The notes under the pieces were generated by a model, which saw only the letters and a program-made list of their open reading frames with translations, had not been told where the DNA came from and searched no databases. Below are positions 1-8,200 of a stretch of DNA of 52,585 nucleotides, in pieces. The DNA comes from a candidate division WOR-1 bacterium RIFOXYB2_FULL_37_13. Lineage in GTDB: Bacteria > Margulisbacteria > WOR-1 > XYC2-FULL-46-14 > XYC2-FULL-37-10. A program made the translations under genes and the position numbers. Within the stretch, counting starts at the first letter, position 1. Every line of letters starts with the position of its first letter. The DNA lies in assembly GCA_001771535.1 (NCBI GenBank), contig MEUB01000014.1, forward strand, positions 1 to 52,585, in the 5' to 3' direction.

Positions 1-179
1 GCACAAATGTCTACTCAAAAGAATTTATTACAAGAAATCAAATTGGAACTGCTTCTACTATTCAAAGGCTGATCACCTTGCTTTATAACAAACAAATAAT
101 CGAAAAAGAAGATGCCAGCATTATAATTGATGACATCTTTTTTGAACAATGGGTAAGAGAAAATATCTTAAAAAACTAA
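1..179 (+). CDS. AAA ATPase, C-terminal winged-helix tail (partial)
   Basis: Only the last 58 codons are in the window, read from base 3 to a TAA at 177-179. The peptide contains IGTASTIQRLITLLYNKQII followed by a short strand and FFEQWV. This resembles the C-terminal helix-turn-helix and FFxxWL ending of archaeal-type AAA ATPases (PF01637-like, COG1672). The match is by pattern only, since the ATPase domain lies outside the window. It converges on the cdsA remnant, and the hairpin at 181-203 separates the two. Other AAA genes of related type occur at 8929, 19857 and 23145. Confidence 0.5.
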   Translation, partial: TNVYSKEFITRNQIGTASTIQRLITLLYNKQIIEKEDASIIIDDIFFEQWVRENILKN

Positions 180-180
180 A

Positions 181-203
181 CGCCCGTCAAAGTCTGGCGG
201 GCG
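181..203 (-). terminator. Rho-independent terminator between convergent genes
   Basis: Arms CGCCCG (181-186) and CGGGCG (198-203) form a stem. Read leftward, it is followed by a T-rich stretch (TTTAGTTTTTT). It lies directly after the stop of the cdsA remnant. Read rightward, it follows the ATPase stop by one base, so it may serve both. Confidence 0.6.
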
Positions 204-592
204 CTATCTCAATATCACCCACACAACATAATAATACATAATCGGAGCTGTTAATATGAAGGAATCCATGCGATCTAGAACTCCGCCATGGCCTGGAACC
301 ATTTGGCTTGAATCTTTAACGTGTGCATCACGCTTTATAACAGACTCTACAAGATCAGATAATTGCGCAACTATCCCTATGATAACCCCAAGAATAAGCG
401 CGTGCGTACCATTTATCATCGCAATTCCTGAGAAAATTTCTGCGGCAATAAGACAGGCAATAAAACCGGCAATCGCCCCTTCCCAACTTTTGTTGGGAGA
501 AATATTAGGAACTATTTTATTAAAAATTCATGAAAGAATTTAGCCATAAAATTGAAAAAGACAAAAAAATAAAACCAGAAAAATCCTGCCAA
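204..592 (-). pseudogene. cdsA: Phosphatidate cytidylyltransferase (CdsA) remnant
   Basis: The leftward frame 527-204 encodes the C-terminal third of CDP-diglyceride synthase, the membrane enzyme that makes CDP-diacylglycerol from phosphatidate and CTP. It carries PNISPNKSWEG and the family signature in the form KRDAHVKDSSQ followed by GHGGVLDRMDS, then a last membrane segment. In-frame there is a TGA at 530-528 and no start codon. Just upstream, in another frame, FIFLSFSILWLN looks like the preceding membrane helix and the WxND motif. A small frame-changing deletion near 530 has therefore removed the usual Asp-Thr-x-x-Tyr stretch. The N-terminal half is absent and a hairpin repeat starts where it should continue. 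The annotation as cdsA is firm; non-function is inferred. Confidence 0.8.
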
Positions 593-593
593 T

Positions 594-660
594 CCCTCTC
601 CTCGCGGGAGAGGGCGATTAATCATAAAGGAAATTTAATGATTACAGCTTGGGTGAGGGC
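594..660. repeat. Intergenic hairpin repeat at the cdsA breakpoint
   Basis: A perfect 8-bp stem, CCCTCTCC (594-601) and GGAGAGGG (607-614), is followed by a second inverted pair, TAATCAT and ATGATTA, and then by GGGTGAGGG. This layout resembles a short intergenic repeat (CCCTCTCC...GGTGAGGG) seen in many bacterial genomes. It lies where the cdsA remnant loses similarity. I see no gene between it and the promoter at 716. Confidence 0.5.
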
Positions 661-715
661 TTTGCTGCCCCGCAATTTTTTATTTGGAAACACTGAATTG
701 TTACGAGAGCCTTAA

Positions 716-744
716 TTGACGAGGGAGAAAAAGAAATGTATAAT
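716..744 (+). promoter_or_regulatory. Promoter of the exported CBM-like gene
   Basis: TTGACG (716-721), 17 bases, then TATAAT (739-744). The start codon at 754 is nine bases past the -10 box, so the leader would be about three bases long. Confidence 0.75.
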
Positions 745-753
745 TAATGACTA

Positions 754-1404
754 ATGAAATATCTTGCTATTTCGTTGTTATTTATTGTTTTGCTTTCCTT
801 ATCTTCTTCTGGCTTTGGAGGTTCTCCTCCTTCTATTGCCTCGAATGCTGTTTCCCGTTCTATTGAAAACTTTGAAAAGGCCGATTTTTTTAACAATCAA
901 AACTGGTGGACGTTTGGGGCTGCAAAAATTGAGCTTGTTTCTAATGTCGCAAAGGAGCATTATGCTTTGTCAATAAAAGGGGAAGCTTCTAATTGGTTTG
1001 TTGGGGGGATTGGAGGATACATTGCTGATTTTGATAAAAAAAGCCAGGAAAGCTCTTCCCTGGAAATGGATATTTATAGCTACCAAAAGAAAAATGGCAT
1101 GTTAAAAATAGAATTATATGATGATGATAACGGCAATTGGCAGATAGAACAAGATCCGCAAAATTATCTTCCTCTTTTTGACGATAAATTTGTTTATGAA
1201 TTAAAAATCGACTGGGAAGGATGGAAACATATTTCCATTCCACTTTCATCTTTTATTGATGATAACCATGAAGTTGGGGACAATGTGTGGGATCCGAACT
1301 TTTTCTGTAATTCCGGCGGCTTGTTGCAGATGCAATTTATAGCTATAGCGCCTGGTAAAATCGGCTCTATTAATTTTGTAATGGATAATATTGGTTTTAA
1401 TTGA
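754..1404 (+). CDS. Exported CBM11/CIA30-like beta-sandwich protein
   Basis: 216 aa. Residues 1-22 form a signal peptide ending near GFG. The mature part starts IENFE, then has WFVGGIGGYIADF, a long strand-rich region with SLEMDIYSY and LKIELYDDD, and ends INFVMDNIGFN. This order (IxxFE, a Gly-rich turn, strands with Asp/Asn, a final xxxDNIxF) is typical of galactose-binding-like folds of the CBM11/CIA30 type. No catalytic domain is attached, so it may bind a glycan or act as a structural envelope part. The start at 754 is set by the promoter, which leaves almost no leader and no Shine-Dalgarno. The next gene starts 44 bases after its stop and may be co-transcribed. The fold is inferred from pattern and the ligand is unknown. 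Confidence 0.6.
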   Translation: MKYLAISLLFIVLLSLSSSGFGGSPPSIASNAVSRSIENFEKADFFNNQNWWTFGAAKIELVSNVAKEHYALSIKGEASNWFVGGIGGYIADFDKKSQESSSLEMDIYSYQKKNGMLKIELYDDDNGNWQIEQDPQNYLPLFDDKFVYELKIDWEGWKHISIPLSSFIDDNHEVGDNVWDPNFFCNSGGLLQMQFIAIAPGKIGSINFVMDNIGFN

Positions 1405-1447
1405 TAAAGGCAACTTGTATTCTTGCAGACAAAAGGGATGTGATGCT

Positions 1448-2290
1448 ATGAAAAGAATTCTTATGTTTATTTTTTGCTTTATTGTTTTTTTTCAATTGCA
1501 AGCTAATGCTGAATTTTGGGCGGATACATGGATAAATGCCGGTTATTATGAAACAAATGCGGAGAACCCTAACTTCCGTTCTGTAATAGAACGTTCAGAG
1601 CTAAGGTTTGGATATCAGCCGGGAGAGGATTTTACCGCGACACCTTATATTGTCCTTTACAATGTTTACGGTCAGGACGCCAATTATTGGAACAATAATT
1701 TGGCTTATGGCGTAGGGCTTAGATTGAAGCCGTTTACCTCCTTTGATTCAAAGTATATATTTTTGGATTGGATAACGGGGGTAAAGCTATATAGTGAAAT
1801 ATTGGCTCTTGCGTTTTTGAAGGATCAGGAGACTGCGACTGCGAATAAAGTTAAAACCAATGATTTTAGAATAGGGTTGGATGTTTGGCATGAATGGAAC
1901 CTGCAAAATGCCGATCCTGATCTTTTTTGGGCTGAAATGTGGTCTAATTTGAGTTATCGCAATACAAATTTTTATGACGAGATAAATTTTAATAAATTTC
2001 AAACATATGTGGGATATTTCCAATTAAAAGTAGGAAGGCATATTTTTAACGGGTTAAAACCCTATGCTGCCCTTTATGTAAACAAGTCCGGAGCGGATGC
2101 GGTTTGGCTTAATAATATCCTTTATGGAATCGGATTGAGAATAGAACCTTATACAGATAAAAAAGATTTTCCCCCGCTTCTCCAGAAATTTAAAATGTTT
2201 GTTGAGATTCTTAGCGTGTCATGGTTTGGCGAGACGGAACGGCCAAAATCGGACTTTCGTTTCGGCATAGAATTTACACAGGGACGCTGA
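1448..2290 (+). CDS. Exported protein with two internal repeats, probable outer-membrane/periplasmic
   Basis: 280 aa from ATG 1448, chosen because a signal peptide (KRILMFIFCFIVFFQLQANA) begins there; an in-frame extension upstream overlaps the previous gene. The mature protein holds two similar units: an Arg-rich strand, then APYIVLY-like text, YWNNNLAYGVGLRLKPF, and later AALYVNKSGAD with WLNNILYGIGLRIEPY. The alternating aromatic and polar pattern suggests beta strands. It recalls the C-terminal repeat region of NfrA/N4-adsorption and other capsule-type export partners, but I cannot name a family. It ends in a TGATG overlap with pth, so the two are translationally coupled. Confidence 0.55.
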   Translation: MKRILMFIFCFIVFFQLQANAEFWADTWINAGYYETNAENPNFRSVIERSELRFGYQPGEDFTATPYIVLYNVYGQDANYWNNNLAYGVGLRLKPFTSFDSKYIFLDWITGVKLYSEILALAFLKDQETATANKVKTNDFRIGLDVWHEWNLQNADPDLFWAEMWSNLSYRNTNFYDEINFNKFQTYVGYFQLKVGRHIFNGLKPYAALYVNKSGADAVWLNNILYGIGLRIEPYTDKKDFPPLLQKFKMFVEILSVSWFGETERPKSDFRFGIEFTQGR

Positions 2291-2856
2291 TGTTTTTAAT
2301 CGTAGGGCTTGGAAACCCCGGCGTTGAATATGAAAATACCCGACATAATGCGGGCTTTATGGCAATTGAAGAGCTTGCTAGGAATCTTTCTGTTTCTGAA
2401 CTAAAACAAAAGAAAAAATGCCACGCTTTGATTGCGGAAAATAAAATCGACGACCATAAAATTATTCTGGCGCAGCCTCAGACTTATATGAATCTTTCAG
2501 GACAGGCAGTTTCTTCTTTATTGCAATGGTATAAAATTTCCATTGAAAAACTGATTGTTGTTTATGATGATGTTGATCTGGAGCCGGGGCAATTGAGGGT
2601 TAAAAGAGGCGGAGGATCAGGAGGCCACCATGGAATTGAATCTGTTATAGGGCAGACAGAGGATTCTTCTTTTATCCGCGTGAGGATAGGGATAGGGAAA
2701 GGGCCAACGCCAGGGGATGTGACAAACTATGTTTTAGGAAAGATCCCTTCTGGCCAGAAAGAGATTTTAAATGAAACAATTTCTCGCGCTGCGGAGGCTG
2801 TCTCATTAATAATTTCCAAAGGATTGGATCTCGCGATGAATGAATTTAACAGGTAG
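2290..2856 (+). CDS. pth: Peptidyl-tRNA hydrolase
   Basis: 188 aa. Cleaves peptidyl-tRNA released from stalled ribosomes so the tRNA can be reused; cytosolic. The family landmarks are present at the E. coli numbering: N9/P10/G11, catalytic H19 in TRHNAGF, M67-N68 in YMNLSG, and D93 in VYDDVDL. The GGHNG loop reads GGHHG, so the usual N114 is H114. The start ATG at 2290 overlaps the stop of the upstream gene (TGATG), which fixes it; a longer reading from 2221 would run through that gene. mfd follows after 53 bases with its own promoter, the usual pth-mfd order. Confidence 0.95.
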   Translation: MFLIVGLGNPGVEYENTRHNAGFMAIEELARNLSVSELKQKKKCHALIAENKIDDHKIILAQPQTYMNLSGQAVSSLLQWYKISIEKLIVVYDDVDLEPGQLRVKRGGGSGGHHGIESVIGQTEDSSFIRVRIGIGKGPTPGDVTNYVLGKIPSGQKEILNETISRAAEAVSLIISKGLDLAMNEFNR

Positions 2857-2895
2857 GCAGTAAAAAATCGGCGCGCTATCAATTAGATCATTTGA

Positions 2896-2901
2896 TACAA
2901 T
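2896..2901 (+). promoter_or_regulatory. Extended -10 promoter of mfd
   Basis: TGaTACAAT: an extended -10 box (TG at 2893-2894, TACAAT at 2896-2901). The mfd ATG is at 2910, eight bases past the box. No clear -35 and no Shine-Dalgarno, so a leaderless mRNA is expected. Confidence 0.5.
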
Positions 2902-2909
2902 TAAAGTAA

Positions 2910-5900
2910 ATGCCTCAAGAAATTTTTAAAAAAATAAAAACATCGGATATTTTTAAGAAAAATTTATCTAAAAAAGCTTTTTTGGGACTTATAGGATCAT
3001 CAAAATCTTTTGTTGCCGCGGTACTTTCTTCTGAAGTTGAGAAAATAGTACTAATAACTACATCTTCTTCCGAAGCACAATGGATCCAAAATGAGGTTTC
3101 TGTTTTTTCCCCGGAATTACAAGCTTCTTTTTTGCCTACACCCGATGCCATTTTCCATGGAGAAAGAATTTCAGCCGAAATAGTTGGGAAAAGGCTCAAA
3201 GTTTTATCAGAATTTTTGAATCAGGATAGAGGGTTGCTTATTATTCCTATTCGATCTGCGATGTACAAGACGTCTGGCGAAGGGTTTCAAGGTTTCAAAA
3301 TTTCAAGGGGGGGAGGGGAGCTGGGGTTGGATAAACTTGTCGATAAACTGGTTAAATATGGATATGAGCGGCTTTCTGTTGTGGGAGAGCATGGAGAGTT
3401 TTCGGTTAAGGGTGGAATTGTTGATGTTTTTCCTGCCAACTCTGATTATCCTGTCAGAGTTGAATTTTTTGGGGAAGAAATAGAATCTATCCGCCGGTTT
3501 GATCCGGGGACGCAAAGGTCAAAAGGACAAATTGATGAAATTAATATATTCAGCAATAGCGAGAAAAGAGAAAAATCTTTGGTTGAAATCTTGCCAAAAG
3601 GTACGGGTGTGATTTTTGACGAAAAAGATCTTTTGAAAGGATTATCTGATCAATTTTTAAAAGATGTAAGCCTGTTCCCTGAAGTTTTGAAAGATATTGT
3701 TTCATTTAATAAATTGGAAGAAGAAGCAAAAAAGTTCAACCCTTTTTATTTCTCGAGTTTTTTACAGGCAGGGGAAGAGGTTTTGTTTTCTGCGGCGGAG
3801 AATTATATTGGAAAGCATGAACAAATAAAGAAATCTTTACTGATAACAGAACATTCTTCCCGTTTTGTTTCTTCTTTGAATATTGTAAAAGGAAGATTGC
3901 GGTCAGGATTTAAATTTTGCGACATTGAGATTTTGTCCGACAAAGAGCTTTTTGGAATAAAAAGTACAATGACTAAAACCGGGGCAAAACTGGTTGAAGG
4001 GGTGGGAGAAGATATCCGTGCCGATTTTAATATTGGCGATTATGTTGTGCATGAAGATTATGGAATAGCCATTTACCGCGGACTTAAAAAAATTGAAGAG
4101 GGAGAATTTATTTTTCTTGAGTTTGGAGGAGGCGATAAACTGTTTGTTCCGCCTCACGCGATGGGAAGGGTTGAAAAATATTCTTCAGAAGAAGGATATA
4201 AACCTAAACTTTCGAAAATGGGAGGGGTTTCATGGAAAAACTTAAAATCAAAAATCAAAAAATCTGTCCAGGATATGACGAAAGAGCTTTTAACCCTTTA
4301 CGCGCAGAGGAACATGGAGGAGAAAATCCCTTATTCTCAGGATGACGCATGGCAGAAGGAGCTTTCCGATTCTTTCCCCTACGAAGAGACGCAGGATCAA
4401 TTAAAAGCGATTGAGGACGTGAAGCGTGATTTGGAATCAATAAAGCCGATGGAGAGGCTTTTGTGCGGAGATGTCGGGTATGGTAAAACGGAGGTAGCTC
4501 TTCGAGCCATTGTAAAGGTTGCTTCGGAAAACAAGCAGGTTGCGGTTCTTGTGCCTACAACCATTCTTGCTGACCAGCATTATCATTATTTCAAAGAAAG
4601 GCTGATGGCTTTTCCTTTGAAAGTAGAGATGTTGTCAAGGTTTAAAAGCAAAAGCGAACAGAAAAAAATTGTTGAACAACTAAAAACAGGAGAGGTAAAC
4701 ATTATTATAGGCACACACAGAATTTTGCAAAAAGATGTAGGATTTAAAGACCTTGGGCTGATTGTTATTGATGAGGAGCACAGATTTGGGGTAGTACATA
4801 AGGAAAAATTTAAAAAATTAAAGAGAAACATAGATCTCCTTTCAATGACTGCGACTCCAATTCCGCGGACACTTTATTTCTCGCTCGCGGGAACTCGAAA
4901 TTTAACATTGATCCAAACTCCACCTGCTGACCGCTCTCCTGTAAGGACATATATAACCCCCTTTAACGAAATGATTATTAAAGAAGCGATTTTGCGTGAG
5001 GTTGACAGGGGTGGTCAGGTGTTTTTTGTGCACAACAAAATAGAAAGCATTCCTAGAATAGCTGCCGTATTAAAAAGATTACTCCCTGACCTTTCTGTTT
5101 CGATTGCGCATGGGAGGATGAGAGAGACAGAGCTTGAGAAAGTCATGGAAAAATTCTTGACGAGAAAGAGCGAAGTTCTTTTATGTACCTCGATAATTGA
5201 ATCAGGGCTTGATATTTCAAATGCCAACACAATTTTAATTGACAATGCGGACAAGTTGGGGCTTGCTCAGCTTTATCAGTTAAGGGGAAGGGTTGGCCGA
5301 TCTTCTGCTAGGGCTTATGCTTATCTTTTTTACGATCCGGAGAATTTAAGAACAGAAGAGGCAATGTCTCGTCTTAAAGCGATACAGGAATTCACCTCCC
5401 TTGGTTCCGGTTATAAGCTGGCATTGCGCGATCTTGAGATAAGGGGAGCGGGGAATCTTTTGGGTGCTCAGCAGCATGGCCATCTGCTTTCTGTGGGGTT
5501 TGATCTTTACTGTGAACTTTTAGACGAAGTAGTTAAAGAGGCAAAAGGGATAAAGGCGCCGACGGCAAGACAAGTAATTATAGATATTGGAAAAGAAGGG
5601 CTTATACCTGAGTCTTATATTCAAGATGAACAGCAAAGGATATCTATTTATCGAAGGCTAAATCTTTTATCAAGCCTGGAAGAATTAAAAGATTTTAAGG
5701 AAGAATTAAAAGATCGTTTTGGGGAAATTCCAAAAGAGATATTAAAGCTTTTTGATTTTGTCGAATTAAAAATAAAGGCTCAAAAAGCTGGAATTATTTC
5801 TATTTGCGGAGACAAAAAGCTTATAATTATTGAATTAGTTGACGGGCGACAGAAGCGGTTTATGGTAGAAGGGAAAGATCGATTAAGGGAAATTATTGTT

Positions 5901-5933
5901 AGATTGGGCAGTATATTTGTCAGCAAGAAATAA
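2910..5933 (+). CDS. mfd: Transcription-repair coupling factor Mfd
   Basis: 1007 aa, somewhat shorter than E. coli Mfd (1148). It displaces RNA polymerase stalled at lesions using ATP and recruits UvrA. Order: UvrB-like N-terminal modules, the RNA-polymerase-interacting domain around residues 370-430 (FNIGDYVVHEDYGIAIYRGL), a RecG-like superfamily 2 motor with Walker A GDVGYGKTE near residue 520 and DEEH near 620, TATPIPRTL as motif III, motif VI QLRGRVGRS near 795, and a C-terminal TRCF domain. All helicase motifs are intact. The size difference falls mainly in the N-terminal part, and a smaller UvrA-binding region is possible. The start at 2910 sits eight bases after the -10 box with no Shine-Dalgarno. 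Confidence 0.96.
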   Translation: MPQEIFKKIKTSDIFKKNLSKKAFLGLIGSSKSFVAAVLSSEVEKIVLITTSSSEAQWIQNEVSVFSPELQASFLPTPDAIFHGERISAEIVGKRLKVLSEFLNQDRGLLIIPIRSAMYKTSGEGFQGFKISRGGGELGLDKLVDKLVKYGYERLSVVGEHGEFSVKGGIVDVFPANSDYPVRVEFFGEEIESIRRFDPGTQRSKGQIDEINIFSNSEKREKSLVEILPKGTGVIFDEKDLLKGLSDQFLKDVSLFPEVLKDIVSFNKLEEEAKKFNPFYFSSFLQAGEEVLFSAAENYIGKHEQIKKSLLITEHSSRFVSSLNIVKGRLRSGFKFCDIEILSDKELFGIKSTMTKTGAKLVEGVGEDIRADFNIGDYVVHEDYGIAIYRGLKKIEEGEFIFLEFGGGDKLFVPPHAMGRVEKYSSEEGYKPKLSKMGGVSWKNLKSKIKKSVQDMTKELLTLYAQRNMEEKIPYSQDDAWQKELSDSFPYEETQDQLKAIEDVKRDLESIKPMERLLCGDVGYGKTEVALRAIVKVASENKQVAVLVPTTILADQHYHYFKERLMAFPLKVEMLSRFKSKSEQKKIVEQLKTGEVNIIIGTHRILQKDVGFKDLGLIVIDEEHRFGVVHKEKFKKLKRNIDLLSMTATPIPRTLYFSLAGTRNLTLIQTPPADRSPVRTYITPFNEMIIKEAILREVDRGGQVFFVHNKIESIPRIAAVLKRLLPDLSVSIAHGRMRETELEKVMEKFLTRKSEVLLCTSIIESGLDISNANTILIDNADKLGLAQLYQLRGRVGRSSARAYAYLFYDPENLRTEEAMSRLKAIQEFTSLGSGYKLALRDLEIRGAGNLLGAQQHGHLLSVGFDLYCELLDEVVKEAKGIKAPTARQVIIDIGKEGLIPESYIQDEQQRISIYRRLNLLSSLEELKDFKEELKDRFGEIPKEILKLFDFVELKIKAQKAGIISICGDKKLIIIELVDGRQKRFMVEGKDRLREIIVRLGSIFVSKK

Positions 5934-5954
5934 AAAAGGCTAAAGATGGGATAG

Positions 5955-6101
5955 TTAATTCAAGAAAACCCTGATTAGGAGATCGTTAGGATTTTTAGTG
6001 CTATGTACTACTACTTTGCCGGTGGTGCTTATTTCCACTTGAGAATAATTTTTGCTTTGTTTATAGTTGAAGGAATTGTTTTTTATGGTATTATATATTA
6101 A
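5955..6101 (-). pseudogene. Possible gene-tail remnant (low confidence)
   Basis: Reading leftward to TAA at 5957-5955 there is an open frame of about 48 codons with protein-like composition, including QVEISTTGKVVVHS and PNDLLIRVFLN. It has no ATG, and is closed upstream by a TAG inside the 6102 gene. It could be the C-terminus of a gene displaced by the accessory operon that starts at 6102. I do not recognise the family and chance is possible. Confidence 0.2.
6067..6094 (+). promoter_or_regulatory. Promoter of the TIGR04255 operon
   Basis: TTGAAG (6067-6072), 16 bases, TGgTATTAT (-10 at 6089-6094). The ATG at 6102 is seven bases beyond the box, so the mRNA should start at or next to the start codon. 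Confidence 0.5.
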
Positions 6102-6872
6102 ATGTCGCTAGATATTCCTATAAGTAAGCATGAAACATTTAATAACCATACAATAGATACTTGTATCTTGCGTTTAGACTTTTCAGATTTATTTGATATT
6201 TCTTCGTATGTAAAAAAATTAATTCCTCTTTTATCCAATAAATATCCAATTAGAAATAAGGAAGAAGAAATAAGTGTGTTTTTTTCTGATTTAATAAACA
6301 ATAAAGAGTCAAAGCATTCTCCTGTGCCTGTTGATAATTATATTTTTGCAAATATTGATACAACAAACCAAATAAAAATAAATAGTAGATTTATATCTCT
6401 GATTTTTACTAAGTATAAAGATTTTGAGGATATGATAGCTGACTTTAATATGGTTTTTGACGAATTCACAAAAACCTACACTAATATTGCTTATACTAGG
6501 CTTGGATTAAGGAAAATAAATATTTTAGAGCTTGAAGAAAACAAAGGAGTGCTTCAGACATTTAAAGATTATTTTAATGATTATCTTGTCCATCATTTAG
6601 TTTCTGGGCCTTTTGATTCAACGCTTAGTACTGATCAACACACAATGATTTCCCAAGATTCAAATAACATGAATTTAATATTAAAGCATGCAACTCAGAA
6701 TGGCGTCAGAAATGATAAAAGCTATAGAAGGTTTATTTTGGATATTGATTATTACATGAAAGAACTCACTAATAAATTTATTCCTGAACAATTATCAATA
6801 TTAAATCAACGTATATTCGATGTGTTTTATTGGTCGATATCAGATAAATTGAAAGGAGATTTAAGAAAATGA
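6102..6872 (+). CDS. TIGR04255-like family protein
   Basis: 256 aa, soluble, no signal peptide. The central segment YTRLGLRKINIL (about residues 131-142) followed by a helical stretch and a strand-rich second half is the hallmark of the sporadically distributed TIGR04255 family, whose biochemical role is unknown to me. The C-terminal part has DIDYYMKE and a helix ending RIFDVFYWSISDKLKGDL. The stop overlaps the next start in ATGA, and a third gene overlaps in turn, so the three are one translational unit. The sporadic distribution and the accessory surroundings suggest a defence or stress module, which is inference only. Confidence 0.6.
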   Translation: MSLDIPISKHETFNNHTIDTCILRLDFSDLFDISSYVKKLIPLLSNKYPIRNKEEEISVFFSDLINNKESKHSPVPVDNYIFANIDTTNQIKINSRFISLIFTKYKDFEDMIADFNMVFDEFTKTYTNIAYTRLGLRKINILELEENKGVLQTFKDYFNDYLVHHLVSGPFDSTLSTDQHTMISQDSNNMNLILKHATQNGVRNDKSYRRFILDIDYYMKELTNKFIPEQLSILNQRIFDVFYWSISDKLKGDLRK

Positions 6873-7084
6873 TTACTATTAATGAAAAAACAGGAACAAT
6901 CTCTGTAACAAAAGACTCTTTAGGCTTTCAGTATTTACAAAATTATGAATTGAGAGGAGCAATACTGTCATATCTTTTTAGTAATATCGCAAGAACATCG
7001 TCTTTCTCGATTTATTCAGAAGCATCTTCCTCTATTATAAACGCCAACATAAATGAAGGCGAACCGCTTGAAGTTGTTTTCTAA
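6869..7084 (+). CDS. Small protein of the TIGR04255 operon, unknown
   Basis: 71 aa. Starts in the ATGA overlap with the TIGR04255-like gene and ends in a TAATG overlap with the 241-aa gene. Composition is soluble: strand-like N-terminus (MITINEKTGTISVTKDSLGF), a short helix, then Ser-rich text ending EGEPLEVVF. No known motif. Its size and position between two larger partners would suit an adaptor or antitoxin-like component, without direct support. Confidence 0.6.
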   Translation: MITINEKTGTISVTKDSLGFQYLQNYELRGAILSYLFSNIARTSSFSIYSEASSSIINANINEGEPLEVVF

Positions 7085-7809
7085 TGAACCTAATGAGCTT
7101 GTCGGGATTTGAAGAATGGCAAACTTACGATAAGAAATACTCTGATATGGAACTTTCTGCATTTTTCCCATCACAAGGCGACTTAGTACAAACAACAAGA
7201 AAATCAGGTAGTTGCTTTTTAATTTGCATAACAAATTGCTGTGATATTGATAACGAGAAATATGAAAGGTTGTCATTTATTGAGGCTGTCACAATCTATA
7301 GATTTCTTAGAGATAGGTATATTAAAGATAAAATCAAGGATAGTAATGCTAAAATCAAATCTGGCGAAAATTTTTCAACTGAAACAATAGAGCAGATAAA
7401 AAATAGCGCAAATAAGAAGGCTATTGACGAATATTATTCTGCAAACAACAAAAGGGCGGAGCTTAAATCAATATTTGAAAACCGGCCTGAGGAATTTCGA
7501 TATATATTTATTCCACATTACAAAGAATATTTTAATAAGGATTTAATTGTTGATTTGCAAAGAATGACTTCGTTTGTTTTGATTAATAAAGACAATCCTG
7601 CTTCGATAAACGAACGAATTATTGAAAAGAAGGATAAAATAAAAGTTATTCATGCAAAATTAAATTATCTTTTTAGGGATTACATTTTGCAAAGATTGGG
7701 AGCTTATATTTCTAGAGTGTCTTTGCCAAGCTTTAAGAAACTGGACAAGAATTATGACCAAGGTTTTTGGTTCCAAGTATTTGATCGCGCAATAAATGAT
7801 GTTGCATAG
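7084..7809 (+). CDS. Third protein of the TIGR04255 operon, unknown
   Basis: 241 aa, cytosolic, not recognised. The N-terminal third has QGDLVQTT followed by a strand and CITNCCDIDNEKY, then YRFLRDRY. A Lys/Asn-rich helical insert spans about residues 78-125. After it come YIFIPHYKEYFNKDLIVDLQ and a basic helix-rich C-terminus. The arrangement GDxV...TxxCDI...FIP...xVDLQRM recalls small unknown families in which a Cys-Asp pair and a late Asp are conserved, but I cannot name one. Translation is coupled to the upstream small gene through TAATG. It is the last gene of the unit and converges on the 7882 gene. Confidence 0.6.
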   Translation: MNLMSLSGFEEWQTYDKKYSDMELSAFFPSQGDLVQTTRKSGSCFLICITNCCDIDNEKYERLSFIEAVTIYRFLRDRYIKDKIKDSNAKIKSGENFSTETIEQIKNSANKKAIDEYYSANNKRAELKSIFENRPEEFRYIFIPHYKEYFNKDLIVDLQRMTSFVLINKDNPASINERIIEKKDKIKVIHAKLNYLFRDYILQRLGAYISRVSLPSFKKLDKNYDQGFWFQVFDRAINDVA

Positions 7810-7854
7810 AGCTCTTTATTCCTTATTTTGCATGTAGCAGCGCGCATCTTATTG

Positions 7855-7877
7855 TTTATTCTCTAAGAGTGAATAAA
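7855..7877. terminator. Weak hairpin between convergent genes
   Basis: TTATTC-TCT and AGA-GTGAATAA form an imperfect inverted repeat midway between the stops at 7809 and 7882. It is AT-rich and short, so the terminator call is tentative. Confidence 0.3.
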
Positions 7878-7881
7878 ATAA

Positions 7882-8199
7882 TTACTCAAATTTTCTCTTT
7901 AATGCGCGAACGGCTCTTTGGTTTCTGATTATCGCGACCGGTTTTTTTGTTTCCTTATCTTTTAAAACAATGGCTTCTTCCATTATTTCAATATTTCCTT
8001 CCTCCACATCTTCAATGGTTGTCTTTGAAAGATAAACAGAGGCCAAAACTTCGGCAATCTGAGAGTTTAATTCATCTCCTATAAAAATCCGAGGCTCGAT
8101 TTCTATTTCCGTATGTGCCCCCTTAATCGGCCCCTGCTTGTTGTAAGTTCTCCAGACTCTTTTTAATTCATCCTCTAATCTTTCCAATTGGCTTTTCAT
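7882..8199 (-). CDS. Unknown 105-aa protein
   Basis: 105 aa from ATG 8199, chosen because AAAGGAG lies nine bases upstream; an ATG nine bases earlier abuts that same sequence and is less suitable. Helical N-terminus (MKSQLERLEDELKRVWRTYN), then IEIEPRIFIGDELNSQIAEVL, an acidic stretch (EDVEEGNIEIMEEAIVL) and a basic end (RNQRAVRALKRKFE). Cytosolic, no known motif. It starts one base past the stop of the 223-aa gene upstream, and the two very likely form an operon. Confidence 0.5.
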   Translation of the reverse strand: MKSQLERLEDELKRVWRTYNKQGPIKGAHTEIEIEPRIFIGDELNSQIAEVLASVYLSKTTIEDVEEGNIEIMEEAIVLKDKETKKPVAIIRNQRAVRALKRKFE

Positions 8200-8200
8200 G

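Noticed and set aside
256-543. Rightward 95-codon frame over cdsA
   Set aside because: Antisense of the conserved CdsA signature; a shadow.
2221-2289. N-terminal extension of pth
   Set aside because: Those codons lie inside the previous exported-protein gene and have no Pth similarity.
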